NCBI RefSeq assembly: GCF_018324385.1
Contig: NZ_AP019536.1
Location: 1,054,001 to 1,118,000 of the forward strand
DNA length: 64,000 bases
Direction: 5' to 3'
Source: Ferrigenium kumadai
Lineage (GTDB): Bacteria; Pseudomonadota; Gammaproteobacteria; Burkholderiales; Gallionellaceae
Shown here: positions 54,338 to 62,995 of the stretch, piece by piece
How the letters are laid out: every line of letters starts with the position of its first letter
Numbering within the stretch: the stretch's first letter is position 1
Made by a program: the position numbers and the translations under genes
Notes under the pieces: model-generated
What the model was told of the DNA's origin: nothing
What the model saw: the letters and a program-made list of their open reading frames with translations, nothing else
Database searches by the model: none

Positions 54338-54366
54338 TTGACCTTTCCGAACGTTTGCACTATTAT
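54338..54366 (+). promoter_or_regulatory. sigma-70 promoter for the tRNA cluster
   Basis: TTGACC (54338-54343) and TATTAT (54361-54366) are separated by 17 nt. A GC-rich discriminator (TCGCGGCC) follows and the first tRNA begins 12 nt after the -10 box, typical of stable RNA promoters. Confidence 0.8.
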
Positions 54367-54377
54367 TCGCGGCCTTC

Positions 54378-54471
54378 GGAGAGGTGGCCGAGAGGTCGAA
54401 GGCACGCCCCTGCTAAGGGCGCATACGAGCTTAAACTTGTATCGAGGGTTCGAATCCCTCCTTCTCCGCCA
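54378..54471 (+). tRNA. tRNA-Ser(GCU)
   Basis: 94 nt with encoded CCA. Acceptor GGAGAGG pairs with CTTCTCC; anticodon loop CTGCTAA gives GCT (54412-54414) for AGC/AGU codons. The long variable arm is that of a class II tRNA, and the T arm reads GAGGGTTCGAATCCCTC. Confidence 0.97.
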
Positions 54472-54497
54472 AGGTACCAGTAGTAATGTTGTTAGAT

Positions 54498-54574
54498 GCG
54501 CCCGTAGCTCAGCTGGATAGAGTACTTGGCTACGAACCAAGGGGTCAGGAGTTCGAATCTCTTCGGGCGCACCA
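54498..54574 (+). tRNA. tRNA-Arg(ACG), copy 1
   Basis: 77 nt with CCA. Acceptor GCGCCCG / CGGGCGC; anticodon loop CTACGAA gives ACG (54532-54534), read as ICG after editing. D arm and T arm are standard. Confidence 0.97.
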
Positions 54575-54582
54575 GAAATTAC

Positions 54583-54616
54583 ACGGGTTAGATCAGAAAT
54601 GATCTAACCCGTTTTT
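54583..54616 (+). terminator. terminator after tRNA-Arg copy 1
   Basis: 13-bp stem ACGGGTTAGATCA / TGATCTAACCCGT with GAAA loop, then T5. Confidence 0.85.
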
Positions 54617-54637
54617 ATCAGAAGTAAAGTTTTACAC

Positions 54638-54714
54638 GCGCCCGTAGCTCAGCTGGATAGAGTACTTGGCTACGAACCAAGGGGTCAGGAGTTCGAATCT
54701 CTTCGGGCGCACCA
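54638..54714 (+). tRNA. tRNA-Arg(ACG), copy 2
   Basis: Identical over all 77 nt to copy 1 (anticodon at 54672-54674) and followed by a related terminator, so it is a recent tandem duplication of a tRNA-plus-terminator unit. Confidence 0.97.
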
Positions 54715-54721
54715 TATAAAC

Positions 54722-54758
54722 AACGGGTTAGATCAGAAACGGTCTAGCCCGTTTTTTC
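54722..54758 (+). terminator. terminator after tRNA-Arg copy 2
   Basis: AACGGGTTAGATC pairs with GGTCTAGCCCGTT (two G-T pairs) and ends in a T-run. A diverged copy of the terminator at 54583-54616. Confidence 0.85.
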
Positions 54759-54868
54759 TTTCGAAGGAACTTTGAAGGGACTCAGCCTTTTCCCTAAAAA
54801 GCATCTCCAGATTCGCGTTGATCCGGTTGCGCTCATCTGTAATTAGATTCAGGGCATCCAGCAGCTCA
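54759..54868 (-). pseudogene. possible coding remnant downstream of the tRNA pair
   Basis: On the minus strand this stretch reads as an uninterrupted, protein-like peptide (VDRLRELLDALNLITDER... then ANLEMLFREKAESLQ) with coiled-coil character, ending in the terminator. A TGA immediately precedes it and no start codon exists. It looks like the 3' end of a lost gene. Confidence 0.3.
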
Positions 54869-54913
54869 CGTAGTCTGTCGACTCAAAGTAGTCAAGATGG
54901 CAGTCTCAACAGC

Positions 54914-55174
54914 ATGAAAAAGCTAAATGAGCTTCCATCGGCACGAATGATTTTTGCCCGCAACATGAAGGCGGGACGTCAGGCATTAGGTTTGTCTCAG
55001 GAAGAGTTGGCTGATCGTTGCGGTTTGCATCGGACCTACATTGGCTCTGTCGAGCGTGGTGAACGAAACATTTCTGTGGACAATATGGAACGCATCGCCT
55101 TGGTGCTGGGCAAAACATTGTCGTCCATACTTGAGGCATCTGAAGAAACTAGGCCAAGTCGATCAGGCCAATAG
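54914..55174 (+). CDS. XRE-family helix-turn-helix regulator
   Basis: 86 residues. An HTH of the Cro/C1 type covers residues ~15-70: LSQEELADRCGLHRTYIGSVERGERN. Such small regulators often control restriction or phage genes, but none is next to it. ATG 54914 is chosen because the HTH starts soon after; the frame extends upstream to 54818 with non-protein-like sequence. Tandem tRNAs and a gene remnant upstream hint at old mobile DNA. Confidence 0.8.
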   Translation: MKKLNELPSARMIFARNMKAGRQALGLSQEELADRCGLHRTYIGSVERGERNISVDNMERIALVLGKTLSSILEASEETRPSRSGQ

Positions 55175-55231
55175 CAGACTATAACCCTGGCACGCGACCG
55201 TCTCCTGTTCGGTCTTCGGTGCATTGTTTCT

Positions 55232-55247
55232 TGTCGTAAACCCTACA
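55232..55247 (+). promoter_or_regulatory. NifA upstream activator sequence
   Basis: TGT-N10-ACA (TGTCGTAAACCCTACA), the NifA binding consensus, 96 nt upstream of the -24 element. Confidence 0.8.
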
Positions 55248-55308
55248 ACCTCCCGCCCCCGTCTTGTTCCGCACATGCGGGTTGAGTGCGATATTGCAGT
55301 AATTTCAC

Positions 55309-55321
55309 AATTAAACAGTTG
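55309..55321 (+). promoter_or_regulatory. IHF-like site between UAS and promoter
   Basis: AATTAAACAGTTG matches WATCAANNNNTTR with one mismatch, placed where IHF would bend DNA to bring NifA to the sigma-54 holoenzyme. Confidence 0.45.
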
Positions 55322-55342
55322 GTTAAAGCGTCGTCTCAAGGC

Positions 55343-55357
55343 TGGCACGCAGTTTGC
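55343..55357 (+). promoter_or_regulatory. sigma-54 (-24/-12) nif promoter
   Basis: TGGCAC-N5-TTGC, an exact consensus, 37 nt before the iscA start. With the NifA UAS it marks the start of the nif operon. Confidence 0.9.
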
Positions 55358-55394
55358 GGAGTATCAGGCACTAACACCCTGATAGGAGCGAACC

Positions 55395-55718
55395 ATGATC
55401 AACCTGACCTCCAATGCACTCTCTGCCGTGGAGAAATTCATCAAAGGCTCGGACGTGCCTGTGGCCGGATTGCGCATCGCCATTTCCGGCGGCGGCTGCT
55501 CCGGCTTCCAGTATGCGATGTCGCTGGAGCAGATCAAAAATGAAGACGACGTCGTGGTCGAGTACGGCGCGGTGACGCTGCTGGTCGATCCGCTCTCGGC
55601 GCCTTTGCTGGAAGGTGTGACGGTGGATTTCATCGACAGCCTGAACGGCCGCGGCTTCAAGTTCGAAAACCCGAATGCCAGCTCGAGCTGTGCGTGCGGC
55701 CAATCTTTCTCGGCATAG
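55395..55718 (+). CDS. IscA/HesB-type Fe-S assembly protein, nif-associated
   Basis: 107-residue A-type carrier with the three conserved cysteines: [10 protein letters not shown] and, at the C-terminus, SCACGQSF. First gene of the NifA-controlled run; it probably delivers iron or [Fe-S] clusters together with NifU/NifS. Shine-Dalgarno TAGGAG precedes ATG 55395. Confidence 0.92.
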   Translation: MINLTSNALSAVEKFIKGSDVPVAGLRIAISGGGCSGFQYAMSLEQIKNEDDVVVEYGAVTLLVDPLSAPLLEGVTVDFIDSLNGRGFKFENPNASSSCACGQSFSA

Positions 55719-55728
55719 GAGCCTCGCC

Positions 55729-56619
55729 ATGTGGGACTACTCGGACAAGGTCAAGGAACACTTCTTCCAGCCGCGCAACGCGGGACCGCTCGAAGGGGCG
55801 AATGGCGTGGGCGACGTCGGCTCGATCTCCTGCGGCGATGCGCTGCGCCTGATGCTCAAGGTGGAGCCGGATACGGACATCATCCTTGATGCGCATTTCC
55901 AGACCTTCGGTTGCGGATCGGCGATTGCGTCTTCTTCCGCGCTCACCGAGATGATCAAGGGCAAGACGCTGGACGAGGCGCTGAAGGTCAGCAACCAGGA
56001 CATCGCGGATTACCTCGACGGCCTGCCGCCGGAGAAGATGCATTGCTCTGTGATGGGGCGCGAGGCGCTGCAAGCGGCCGTGGCCAACTATCGCGGCGAA
56101 GCGTGGAGCGACGACCACGAGGAAGGCGCGCTGGTGTGCAAGTGTTTCGCCATCGATGCGGTGATGATAGAGGACACCATTCGCGCCAACAATCTGTCCT
56201 CGGTGCAGGACGTGACCAACTACACCAAGGCGGGCGGCGGATGTTCCTCCTGCCACGAAGGCATCGAAGAAATCCTGGTGAAGGTGATGGCCGAGCGTGG
56301 CGAGACGTTCAAGCCGGGTGCCGGAACGAAAGAGGAAGCAGCTCCTTCTGGCATGACCAACCTGCAGCGCATCCGCAAGATCGAAGCGGTGCTGGAGTCC
56401 GTGCGTCCGCAGTTGCAGCGCGACCACGGCGATATCGAACTGGTGGATGTGGACGGCAAGACCATCTACGTCAACATGACCGGCGCGTGCTCCGGTTGCC
56501 AGATGGAAGCACTGACGCTGCAAGGTATCCAGCAGAAGTTGATGGAGGAGCTGAAAGAGTTCATCAAGATCGTGCCGACCAAGGCCGGTGCGCTGACCCG
56601 CGCCAGCTGTCATCCTTGA
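55729..56619 (+). CDS. nifU: Fe-S cluster scaffold NifU
   Basis: 296 residues in the full three-domain form: IscU-like N-terminal domain ([25 protein letters not shown]), a central permanent [2Fe-2S] BFD-like domain (CKCFAID... [10 protein letters not shown]), and a C-terminal NifU domain with [12 protein letters not shown]. It assembles clusters for nitrogenase with sulfur from NifS. ATG 55729 (MWDYSDKV) is the family start; the longer open frame overlaps iscA. Confidence 0.97.
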   Translation: MWDYSDKVKEHFFQPRNAGPLEGANGVGDVGSISCGDALRLMLKVEPDTDIILDAHFQTFGCGSAIASSSALTEMIKGKTLDEALKVSNQDIADYLDGLPPEKMHCSVMGREALQAAVANYRGEAWSDDHEEGALVCKCFAIDAVMIEDTIRANNLSSVQDVTNYTKAGGGCSSCHEGIEEILVKVMAERGETFKPGAGTKEEAAPSGMTNLQRIRKIEAVLESVRPQLQRDHGDIELVDVDGKTIYVNMTGACSGCQMEALTLQGIQQKLMEELKEFIKIVPTKAGALTRASCHP

Positions 56620-56628
56620 GGAGCGAGC

Positions 56629-57828
56629 ATGACTGGCATCTATTTCGACAACAATGCGACTACGCGGGTCGATCCGGTGGTGGTGGAAGCCATGCTGCCG
56701 TATTTCACCGAGCAGTTTGGCAATCCTTCGTCCATGCACAGCTTCGGCAACAAGGTCGGCCTCGCGATCAAGAAGGCGCGCATGCAGGTGCAGGAGCTGC
56801 TCGGTGCGGAACACGACTCCGAGATCATCTTCACTTCTTGCGGTACCGAGTCGGATTCCACAGCGATCCTCTCCGCGTTGAAGGCGCAGCCTGAACGCAA
56901 GGAAATCATCACCACCACCGTGGAGCATCCGGCCATCCTTACCCTCTGCGCCTATCTGGAGAAGGAAGGCTACAAGGTGCACTACCTCAAGGTGGACGGA
57001 AAAGGACGCCTCGATCTGGACGAATACAGGAGGCGGCTCACCGACCAGGTCGCCGTGGTGTCGGCCATGTGGGCGAACAACGAGACCGGCACGTTCTTCC
57101 CCGTGGTCGAAATGGCCGAGCTGGCGAACGCGGCCGGCGCGATGTTCCACACCGATGCGGTGCAGGCCGTGGGCAAGGTGCCGCTGAACCTGAAGGACAC
57201 CAAGATCGATATGCTTTCCGTATCCGGCCACAAGCTGCATGCGCCCAAGGGCATCGGCGTACTGTACCTGAAGCGCGGCACGCGTTTCCGTCCACTGCTG
57301 CGCGGCGGCCATCAGGAGCGAGGTCGCCGCGCGGGCACCGAGAACACCACCTCCATCGTCGGGCTGGGTAAGGCCGCCGAGATGGCGATGGAAGCGATGG
57401 CATACGAGAACACCGAGGTGAAGCGCCTGCGCGACAAGCTGGAGGCGGGCATCCTCGCGAAGGTGCCGCGTTCCTTCGTCACCGGAAATCCGGACGACCG
57501 CCTGCCCAACACCAGCAACATCGCATTCGAGTTCATCGAGGGCGAGGCCATCCTGCTGCTGCTCAACAAGTTTGGCATTGCCGCGAGTTCGGGTTCCGCC
57601 TGCACCTCCGGCTCTCTGGAGCCGTCGCACGTGATGCGCGCGATGGGTATCCCGTACACCGCCGCGCACGGCACGGTGCGCTTCTCGCTGTCGCGCTACA
57701 GCACCGAGGCCGAAGTGGACCGCGTGATCGCCGTGGTGCCCGAGATCATCGCGCAACTGCGCAAGCTGTCGCCGTACTGGGATGGAGACGGCCCCAAGGA
57801 AGAGGCGTTCGCGCCGACCTACGCGTAA
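56629..57828 (+). CDS. nifS: cysteine desulfurase NifS
   Basis: PLP enzyme supplying sulfur to NifU. 399 residues; the PLP lysine is Lys 202 in [10 protein letters not shown] and the catalytic Cys is Cys 325 in [11 protein letters not shown]. Phylogenetic class (Nif versus Isc) is inferred from the operon. 9 nt after nifU. Confidence 0.97.
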   Translation: MTGIYFDNNATTRVDPVVVEAMLPYFTEQFGNPSSMHSFGNKVGLAIKKARMQVQELLGAEHDSEIIFTSCGTESDSTAILSALKAQPERKEIITTTVEHPAILTLCAYLEKEGYKVHYLKVDGKGRLDLDEYRRRLTDQVAVVSAMWANNETGTFFPVVEMAELANAAGAMFHTDAVQAVGKVPLNLKDTKIDMLSVSGHKLHAPKGIGVLYLKRGTRFRPLLRGGHQERGRRAGTENTTSIVGLGKAAEMAMEAMAYENTEVKRLRDKLEAGILAKVPRSFVTGNPDDRLPNTSNIAFEFIEGEAILLLLNKFGIAASSGSACTSGSLEPSHVMRAMGIPYTAAHGTVRFSLSRYSTEAEVDRVIAVVPEIIAQLRKLSPYWDGDGPKEEAFAPTYA

Positions 57829-57838
57829 GGCAAACATC

Positions 57839-58984
57839 ATGTCCCGCACCATCATCATCGACGACACCACCCTGCGCGACGGCGAACAGACCGCCGGGGT
57901 GGCGTTCACGCTGGATGAGAAGCTGGACATTGCGCGCCAGCTCGATGCGCTGGGCGTGCCGGAACTGGAAGTCGGCATCCCGGCAATGGGCGAGGAAGAG
58001 CGCGACAGCATCAACGCCGTGGCTTCACTCGGCCTCAATGCGAAACTTATCGCGTGGTGCCGGATGTGCAGGGAAGACATCCTGGCTGCAGAAGAAGTCG
58101 ACGTGCAGCTCATCGACCTTTGTATCCCGGTATCGGACGTCCAGATCAGCAAGAAACTGGGGCGCGACCGGGACTGGGTGCTGGATACTGTCCTCGACCT
58201 GGTGTCCTTCGCCTGCGATCAGGGCGTGGGCATCATCGTCGGCTGCGAGGACGCCTCGCGCGCCGATCCCGAATTCCTGTTGCGGGTGGCCGAGGTTGCG
58301 CAGACTGGAGGGGCGCAGCGCATCCGCTTCGCCGATACACTGGGGGTGATGGAGCCGTTCGGCGTGCACAAGGCCATTGCAGCATTGCGTGCCGCCTGCG
58401 ACCTCGAGATCGAGATGCACGCGCACGACGATCTCGGACTGGCCACCGCCAACAGCCTCGCCGCCGCATTGGCGGGCGCGACGCACCTCAATACCACGGT
58501 GAACGGACTCGGCGAGCGTGCCGGCAACGCGCCGCTGGAAGAAGTTGCACTGGGACTGAAAAAGCTCTACGGCATGGAAACCGGCATTGACCTCGCGCAT
58601 TTCACCGGCTTGTCGGAGAAGGTCGCCGCCGCTTCGGGCCGCCCGGTGCCCTGGCAGAAGAGCGTGGTGGGCGAGGGGGTGTTCACGCATGAGGCGGGCA
58701 TCCATGTCGATGGTCTGCTGAAGGACCCCGATACCTATCAGGGCTTCGATCCCGTCGAGGTCGGCCGCCGCCACAAGCTGGTAGTCGGCAAGCATTCCGG
58801 CGCGCAAGGCGTCATCGCCGCCTATGCCGGCATGGGGCTGAACCTGAGCCAGGCAGAAGCGCGCGCGCTGCTGCCGGACATCCGCGCCTTCGCCGAGCGC
58901 GCGAAGCGTTCGCCAGCCGATCAGGAACTGTTGTTCCTTTACCAACGCTACATCGGGCGCACTCAGCCCGGCGCTGGACATTAG
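57839..58984 (+). CDS. nifV: homocitrate synthase NifV
   Basis: Condenses acetyl-CoA and 2-oxoglutarate to homocitrate, the organic ligand of FeMo-co. About 381 residues; HMGL-like TIM barrel with [17 protein letters not shown], the metal-binding [13 protein letters not shown], and [20 protein letters not shown] 57839 follows nifS by 10 nt; the 57782 open-frame start lies inside nifS. Confidence 0.95.
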   Translation: MSRTIIIDDTTLRDGEQTAGVAFTLDEKLDIARQLDALGVPELEVGIPAMGEEERDSINAVASLGLNAKLIAWCRMCREDILAAEEVDVQLIDLCIPVSDVQISKKLGRDRDWVLDTVLDLVSFACDQGVGIIVGCEDASRADPEFLLRVAEVAQTGGAQRIRFADTLGVMEPFGVHKAIAALRAACDLEIEMHAHDDLGLATANSLAAALAGATHLNTTVNGLGERAGNAPLEEVALGLKKLYGMETGIDLAHFTGLSEKVAAASGRPVPWQKSVVGEGVFTHEAGIHVDGLLKDPDTYQGFDPVEVGRRHKLVVGKHSGAQGVIAAYAGMGLNLSQAEARALLPDIRAFAERAKRSPADQELLFLYQRYIGRTQPGAGH

Positions 58985-58993
58985 AGGGACATC

Positions 58994-59776
58994 ATGGACG
59001 AAGTGATGACAGCCGGAGCCGTGATAGAAAAACCAGCGCAGCCCTCGTTGCTGCGGCTGCTGCGCGAAGACGTCAGCTGCGTGTTCCAGCGCGACCCGGC
59101 GGCACGTTCGCGCTTCGAGGTGCTGACCACCTATCCCGGCGTGCACGCCATCCTGCTGCAGCGCATTGCACACCGTTTATGGAAAGTGAAGCTGCGCTAC
59201 CCCGCGCGTTTCCTCTCCTGGTTCGCGCGCCTGCTCACCAACATCGACATCCATCCGGGCGCCACCATCGGCCGGCGCTTCTTCATCGACCACGGCGCGG
59301 GCGTGGTGATCGGCGAGACCGCAGAGATCGGCGACGACGTGACGCTGTATCACGGCGTGACGCTGGGCGGCACCACCTGGAACAAGGGCAAGCGCCATCC
59401 GACGCTGGAAAGCGGCGTAGTGGTCGGCGCGGGCGCGAAGATACTCGGGGCGATCACGCTGGGCGAGCATGTGCGCGTCGGTGCGAACTCGGTGGTGGTG
59501 AAAGATGTGCCGTCGCACCGCACCGTGGTCGGCATTCCCGCCAAGGTTGTGCTACGCACCGAAGAAGCAAACGCAGACAACATCTACGGCATCAACCTCG
59601 ACCATCACCTGATCCCCGATCCGGTGGGGCGCGCCATCGCCTGCCTGATGGAACGCATCGAGGTGCTGGAAGGACAGTTGTGCAAGCAGGCTGATCAGGT
59701 GGACGGGCAATGCCGCACCTGTGAGGGGGACGAGTTATGCGGCACCGAAGTGGCGCGTCAATTGAGGAAAGAATGA
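58994..59776 (+). CDS. cysE: serine O-acetyltransferase, nif-linked
   Basis: 260 residues. Left-handed beta-helix hexapeptide repeats ([42 protein letters not shown]-type turns) and catalytic His/Asp as in CysE. Makes O-acetylserine for cysteine; within nif clusters it boosts cysteine for Fe-S synthesis. The tail has a [11 protein letters not shown]ys-rich end, not usual in housekeeping CysE. Confidence 0.93.
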   Translation: MDEVMTAGAVIEKPAQPSLLRLLREDVSCVFQRDPAARSRFEVLTTYPGVHAILLQRIAHRLWKVKLRYPARFLSWFARLLTNIDIHPGATIGRRFFIDHGAGVVIGETAEIGDDVTLYHGVTLGGTTWNKGKRHPTLESGVVVGAGAKILGAITLGEHVRVGANSVVVKDVPSHRTVVGIPAKVVLRTEEANADNIYGINLDHHLIPDPVGRAIACLMERIEVLEGQLCKQADQVDGQCRTCEGDELCGTEVARQLRKE

Positions 59777-60300
59777 TGGACTTGCTGGATTTCGAACAGA
59801 CGGAGCTTTATTTCGACGAGCCGCTTAGCGCGGAGGTTGCCCAGCTGCTGCAGGAGGCTGCGAACAGCTACGGCAGCGAGGAGGCCGAGTCTAAACTGTT
59901 GCTGGCCAACTTCATGGCGCCGCGGCAACTGACGGTGCTGGTCGCGCTGTACCGTTATTACTATTACCAGCACCGCCTCGAAGACGCTCTGCTGGTGGCG
60001 GAGTGCACGCTGGCTGTGGCCGGGCGTCGGCTGGAATTTCCCTACAACTGGATGCATCTGCGCATCGCGAATGTGAGCTCGGGCGTGATGCAGTCGATGG
60101 GGCTGGTGCGTTTCTACCTGATGGTGTTGAAGGCCGCCGGATACGTCAACCTGCGGCTAGGCAACTATGCAGAGGGGCAGGCGATGCTGGAGAAACTGGT
60201 CGAACTGGACAGCCATGACCGCATCGGAGGGAAGGCATTGCTGGAACTGATACGCACTGAATTGGCCGCGAGTTACGAATCTCTGGAAAGGAGCGCATGA
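59773..60300 (+). CDS. nif-cluster protein of unknown function (helical, TPR-like)
   Basis: About 175 residues, mostly helical and hydrophobic/charged, with a helix-turn-helix spacing reminiscent of TPR units ([37 protein letters not shown]). Start overlaps cysE stop and its end overlaps nifW, so it is translated within the nif operon. No family name that I trust; a helper for NifW or nitrogenase assembly is a guess. Confidence 0.75.
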   Translation: MMDLLDFEQTELYFDEPLSAEVAQLLQEAANSYGSEEAESKLLLANFMAPRQLTVLVALYRYYYYQHRLEDALLVAECTLAVAGRRLEFPYNWMHLRIANVSSGVMQSMGLVRFYLMVLKAAGYVNLRLGNYAEGQAMLEKLVELDSHDRIGGKALLELIRTELAASYESLERSA

Positions 60301-60635
60301 TGGACGAACTGACACTGGACGAGGCGCTCGAGGAGTTGTCGACCGCTGAGGATTTTCTCGAATACTTCGGCATCGAATACGAACCGTCGGTGGTGCAGGT
60401 AAACCGTTTGCACATCCTGCAACGCTTTCACGACTACCTCGCCAAGGCAGGAACGCAGTCTGCGGTCGAGGCGGCGCGGCGCGTGGTGTATGCCACGCTG
60501 TTGCAGCAGGCGTACCAGGATTTCGTGAAATCCGACGCGCTCACCGAAAAGGTGTTCAAGGTGTTCCACATGCACGAGCCGCAGGTGAAATTCGTGCCGC
60601 TGAGTTCGATCACGGTGAACAAAGCGGGGGTGTGA
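60297..60635 (+). CDS. nifW: nitrogenase-stabilising protein NifW
   Basis: 112 residues with the NifW core (LSTAEDFLEYFGIEYEPSVV, then VNRLHILQRFHDYLA). Binds MoFe protein and helps protect or mature it against oxygen. 4-nt overlap with the preceding gene. Confidence 0.93.
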   Translation: MMDELTLDEALEELSTAEDFLEYFGIEYEPSVVQVNRLHILQRFHDYLAKAGTQSAVEAARRVVYATLLQQAYQDFVKSDALTEKVFKVFHMHEPQVKFVPLSSITVNKAGV

Positions 60636-60658
60636 TGAATCCAGACTGTTCATGCCAA

Positions 60659-60744
60659 CCGTTCGCCCTGATCCTTCGACCCAGCTCAGGACTAAAGGCG
60701 ATGTCGAAGGGCCATTCATGGTTCGACGAGCTCACCACGAACGG
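60659..60744. repeat. palindromic repeat inside the nif operon
   Basis: Outer arms CCGTTCG (60659-60665) and CGAACGG (60738-60744); inner arms CCTTCGAC (60673-60680) and GTCGAAGG (60703-60710). Dispersed-repeat form; it separates nifW from nifZ. Confidence 0.75.
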
Positions 60745-60794
60745 CCTGTGGTACCCAAATGGACAACATTGGATGAGTGAGCAAGGAACCCTCC

Positions 60795-61271
60795 ATGCTG
60801 CCTAAATTCGAATTCGGCGAAGAAGTCCGCATCATCCGCAACGTGCGCAACGACGGCACCTATCCCGGCGTGCCCACGGGCCAATTGCTGATCCGGCGCG
60901 GCAGCACCGGCTTCGTCATCAACGTCGGCACCTTCCTGCAGGACCAGCTGATCTACACCGTGAACTTCCTCGACCAGGACAAGATCGTCGGCTTTCGCGA
61001 AGAAGAACTCATCGGCATCGCAGAACCCTGGGTTCCAAGCCGATTCGAGAGCCGGGAGAAGGTGCGCAGCAAGGTCACGCTCGCCGTGCAAGGCTGCGTG
61101 CGCGCCACGCCCGGGGCGGAAGGCGAGATATTGAAGGTGCTGCGCGACGAAGCGGGGGGCGTGCAGTACCAGGTCATTTTCCACGACCATGTGCTGCAAG
61201 TGCCGGAAGCCGCTTTGGAGGCGGTGCATGTCTATGACGACGAAGAGGTGACGAATGCCGCAAGTCATTGA
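60795..61271 (+). CDS. nifZ: nitrogenase maturation protein NifZ
   Basis: 158 residues. KFEFGEEVRIIRNVRNDGTYPG and GTFLQDQLIYTVNFLD are the NifZ signature; a second domain-like part follows. Helps P-cluster formation in the MoFe protein. ATG 60795 has AAGGA 7 nt upstream; GTG 60777 is possible. Confidence 0.93.
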   Translation: MLPKFEFGEEVRIIRNVRNDGTYPGVPTGQLLIRRGSTGFVINVGTFLQDQLIYTVNFLDQDKIVGFREEELIGIAEPWVPSRFESREKVRSKVTLAVQGCVRATPGAEGEILKVLRDEAGGVQYQVIFHDHVLQVPEAALEAVHVYDDEEVTNAASH

Positions 61272-62103
61272 GTCCGGCGTGGCTTATCTTGCGCTGAAGG
61301 CTGCCCAGAAGCTTTACGGCAAGATCCCGGATGCCCTGAAACCGGACGAGTTCGAACGCGTGCAGAGTATGGCGCAGCAGCAGCATCAACTCGAAACTCG
61401 CGTGCTTGCCGCTCCCGAAGCGCGCGACGCGATGGTGCCGCCCGCCACGCTGAGCGCGGCGATGGATGAGATCCGCGGCCGCTATCCCAGCGAGGAAGAC
61501 TTTTTCAGCGATCTGGAGCGTAATGGATTGGACGAGGCGGGCTTTGCCGCCGCGCTGGAGCGCGAGCTGAAAGTCGAGGCCATCCTGGAAAAAGTCGGCA
61601 CGCGCGCCGCGCACATCAGCGACATGGACGTGGAGCTGTATTACCACTACCACCCGGACCAGTTCCGCCGTCCCGAGACGCGGCTGGCGCGCCACATCCT
61701 CATCACCATCAACGAGAACATCGCCGAGAACACGAGAGTGGCGGCGCGGCAGCGCATCGATGCCATCGCCGCGCGGCTGGCGAAAGAACCCCAGCGCTTC
61801 GAGGAACAGGCGCTAAAGCACTCCGAGTGTCCGACCGCGCTGGACGGCGGAAAACTGGGCGACCTGCCGCGCGGCAAGCTTTTCCCGGAACTGGATAAAG
61901 CCTTATTCGAATTGAATGCGGGTGAGGTGAGTGGCGTGCTGGAGTCCGAACTCGGCTTCCACGTCCTGCGCTGCGACGTCATCACCGAAGCCGGCGTGCT
62001 CAGTCTGTCCCAGGCCCGTCCTCACATCCGCAAGCTGATGGAACAGAAACGCAAACGGGTTTGTCAGCAGGCGTGGGTCAAGCAGTTGCTGGAGAAAAAA
62101 TAG
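61255..62103 (+). CDS. nifM: NifM, parvulin-type peptidyl-prolyl isomerase
   Basis: 282 residues. An N-terminal helical region and a C-terminal rotamase domain (ARHILITINENI, HSECPTALDGGKLGDLPRGK, ELGFHVLRCD). Needed for NifH folding and maturation in characterised systems. It overlaps the nifZ end by 17 nt. Last gene of the run. Confidence 0.93.
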   Translation: MPQVIESGVAYLALKAAQKLYGKIPDALKPDEFERVQSMAQQQHQLETRVLAAPEARDAMVPPATLSAAMDEIRGRYPSEEDFFSDLERNGLDEAGFAAALERELKVEAILEKVGTRAAHISDMDVELYYHYHPDQFRRPETRLARHILITINENIAENTRVAARQRIDAIAARLAKEPQRFEEQALKHSECPTALDGGKLGDLPRGKLFPELDKALFELNAGEVSGVLESELGFHVLRCDVITEAGVLSLSQARPHIRKLMEQKRKRVCQQAWVKQLLEKK

Positions 62104-62172
62104 AAAGGCGACTGAGAGAAGACCTAGAAGAAACCATCGCATCTGCCAATTTCAGATCTCAACGTTGCTTTC

Positions 62173-62925
62173 TTAAACTCCAAGCAGGTCGCGAACTTTT
62201 TGGCGGTAGTCTTTTTGAGAATCAATAACATTGCGGCTAAATTTTATAAGGTTTGCTTGCCGAGCTTCGTCCATTGTAAGACCTCCTTCACTGAGTGCAG
62301 ATCCCAGCGAAGAAAGATTACTCACAAAGTTGGCGTGAGCTAACTCGATTTCTGGATTAATAAATTTCCCTTCAATTGTGTCCACCTTGTTTAGGTAGCT
62401 GAATATTGAGCCACTCAGGCTGCTGTTAATAGCGCCATTCTGTAAATCCTTCAGCCACCTTCCGAAGTTCTCTCCTGAAAGCATATTCTGGTAGCTCTTA
62501 GCTAAGTCAATGTCAGCCAACTTTGATTGGTCGCTCTTGGTTTTGAGTTCTATCTCAATTAGTTGGGCTTGTTTTTGAGCGATCAGCTTGCGCCGTCCAA
62601 TCTCCCGCTCACGTTCTTCCGTATGGAAGTCGTTACGCGCGCGTTTCCCAAATGACGCAGTGCGTGCAATGAAGAGCTCAACCCAAGAGAATGTGATGAC
62701 ATAACACAACGCAATTGCGATGGCGGCGGTGATGCTAGTGCCAGAGACGTTTGCTTCAATAAACGCGATTGCATCTTTGGCGCTCGGATTTTCAGTAAGG
62801 AAAAATACGATCACTTTCCAGTGATATACAGCGAGTGCGATAAGGGCGGCGCCCCAAACTGGGCTTCTATATCTCGCTGCAAGCTCATCCTTCAGGGATG
62901 TGAATAGGTCGGCAAATGTCGTCAC
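62173..62925 (-). CDS. hypothetical membrane protein with coiled coil
   Basis: 250 residues. Two predicted TM helices (~25-43 and ~65-86), then a Lys/Glu-rich cytoplasmic helical segment (~90-140) and a C-terminal helical region. No family recognised. Lower GC than neighbours, so possibly acquired. Lies convergent to nifM. Confidence 0.7.
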   Translation of the reverse strand: MTTFADLFTSLKDELAARYRSPVWGAALIALAVYHWKVIVFFLTENPSAKDAIAFIEANVSGTSITAAIAIALCYVITFSWVELFIARTASFGKRARNDFHTEEREREIGRRKLIAQKQAQLIEIELKTKSDQSKLADIDLAKSYQNMLSGENFGRWLKDLQNGAINSSLSGSIFSYLNKVDTIEGKFINPEIELAHANFVSNLSSLGSALSEGGLTMDEARQANLIKFSRNVIDSQKDYRQKVRDLLGV

Positions 62926-62995
62926 AGGTGATTGTGGTTGGTTGGATGTTCCAAATGTACCGGAGTTGACGTGTTTTGACTATCCGCGAAAGATT

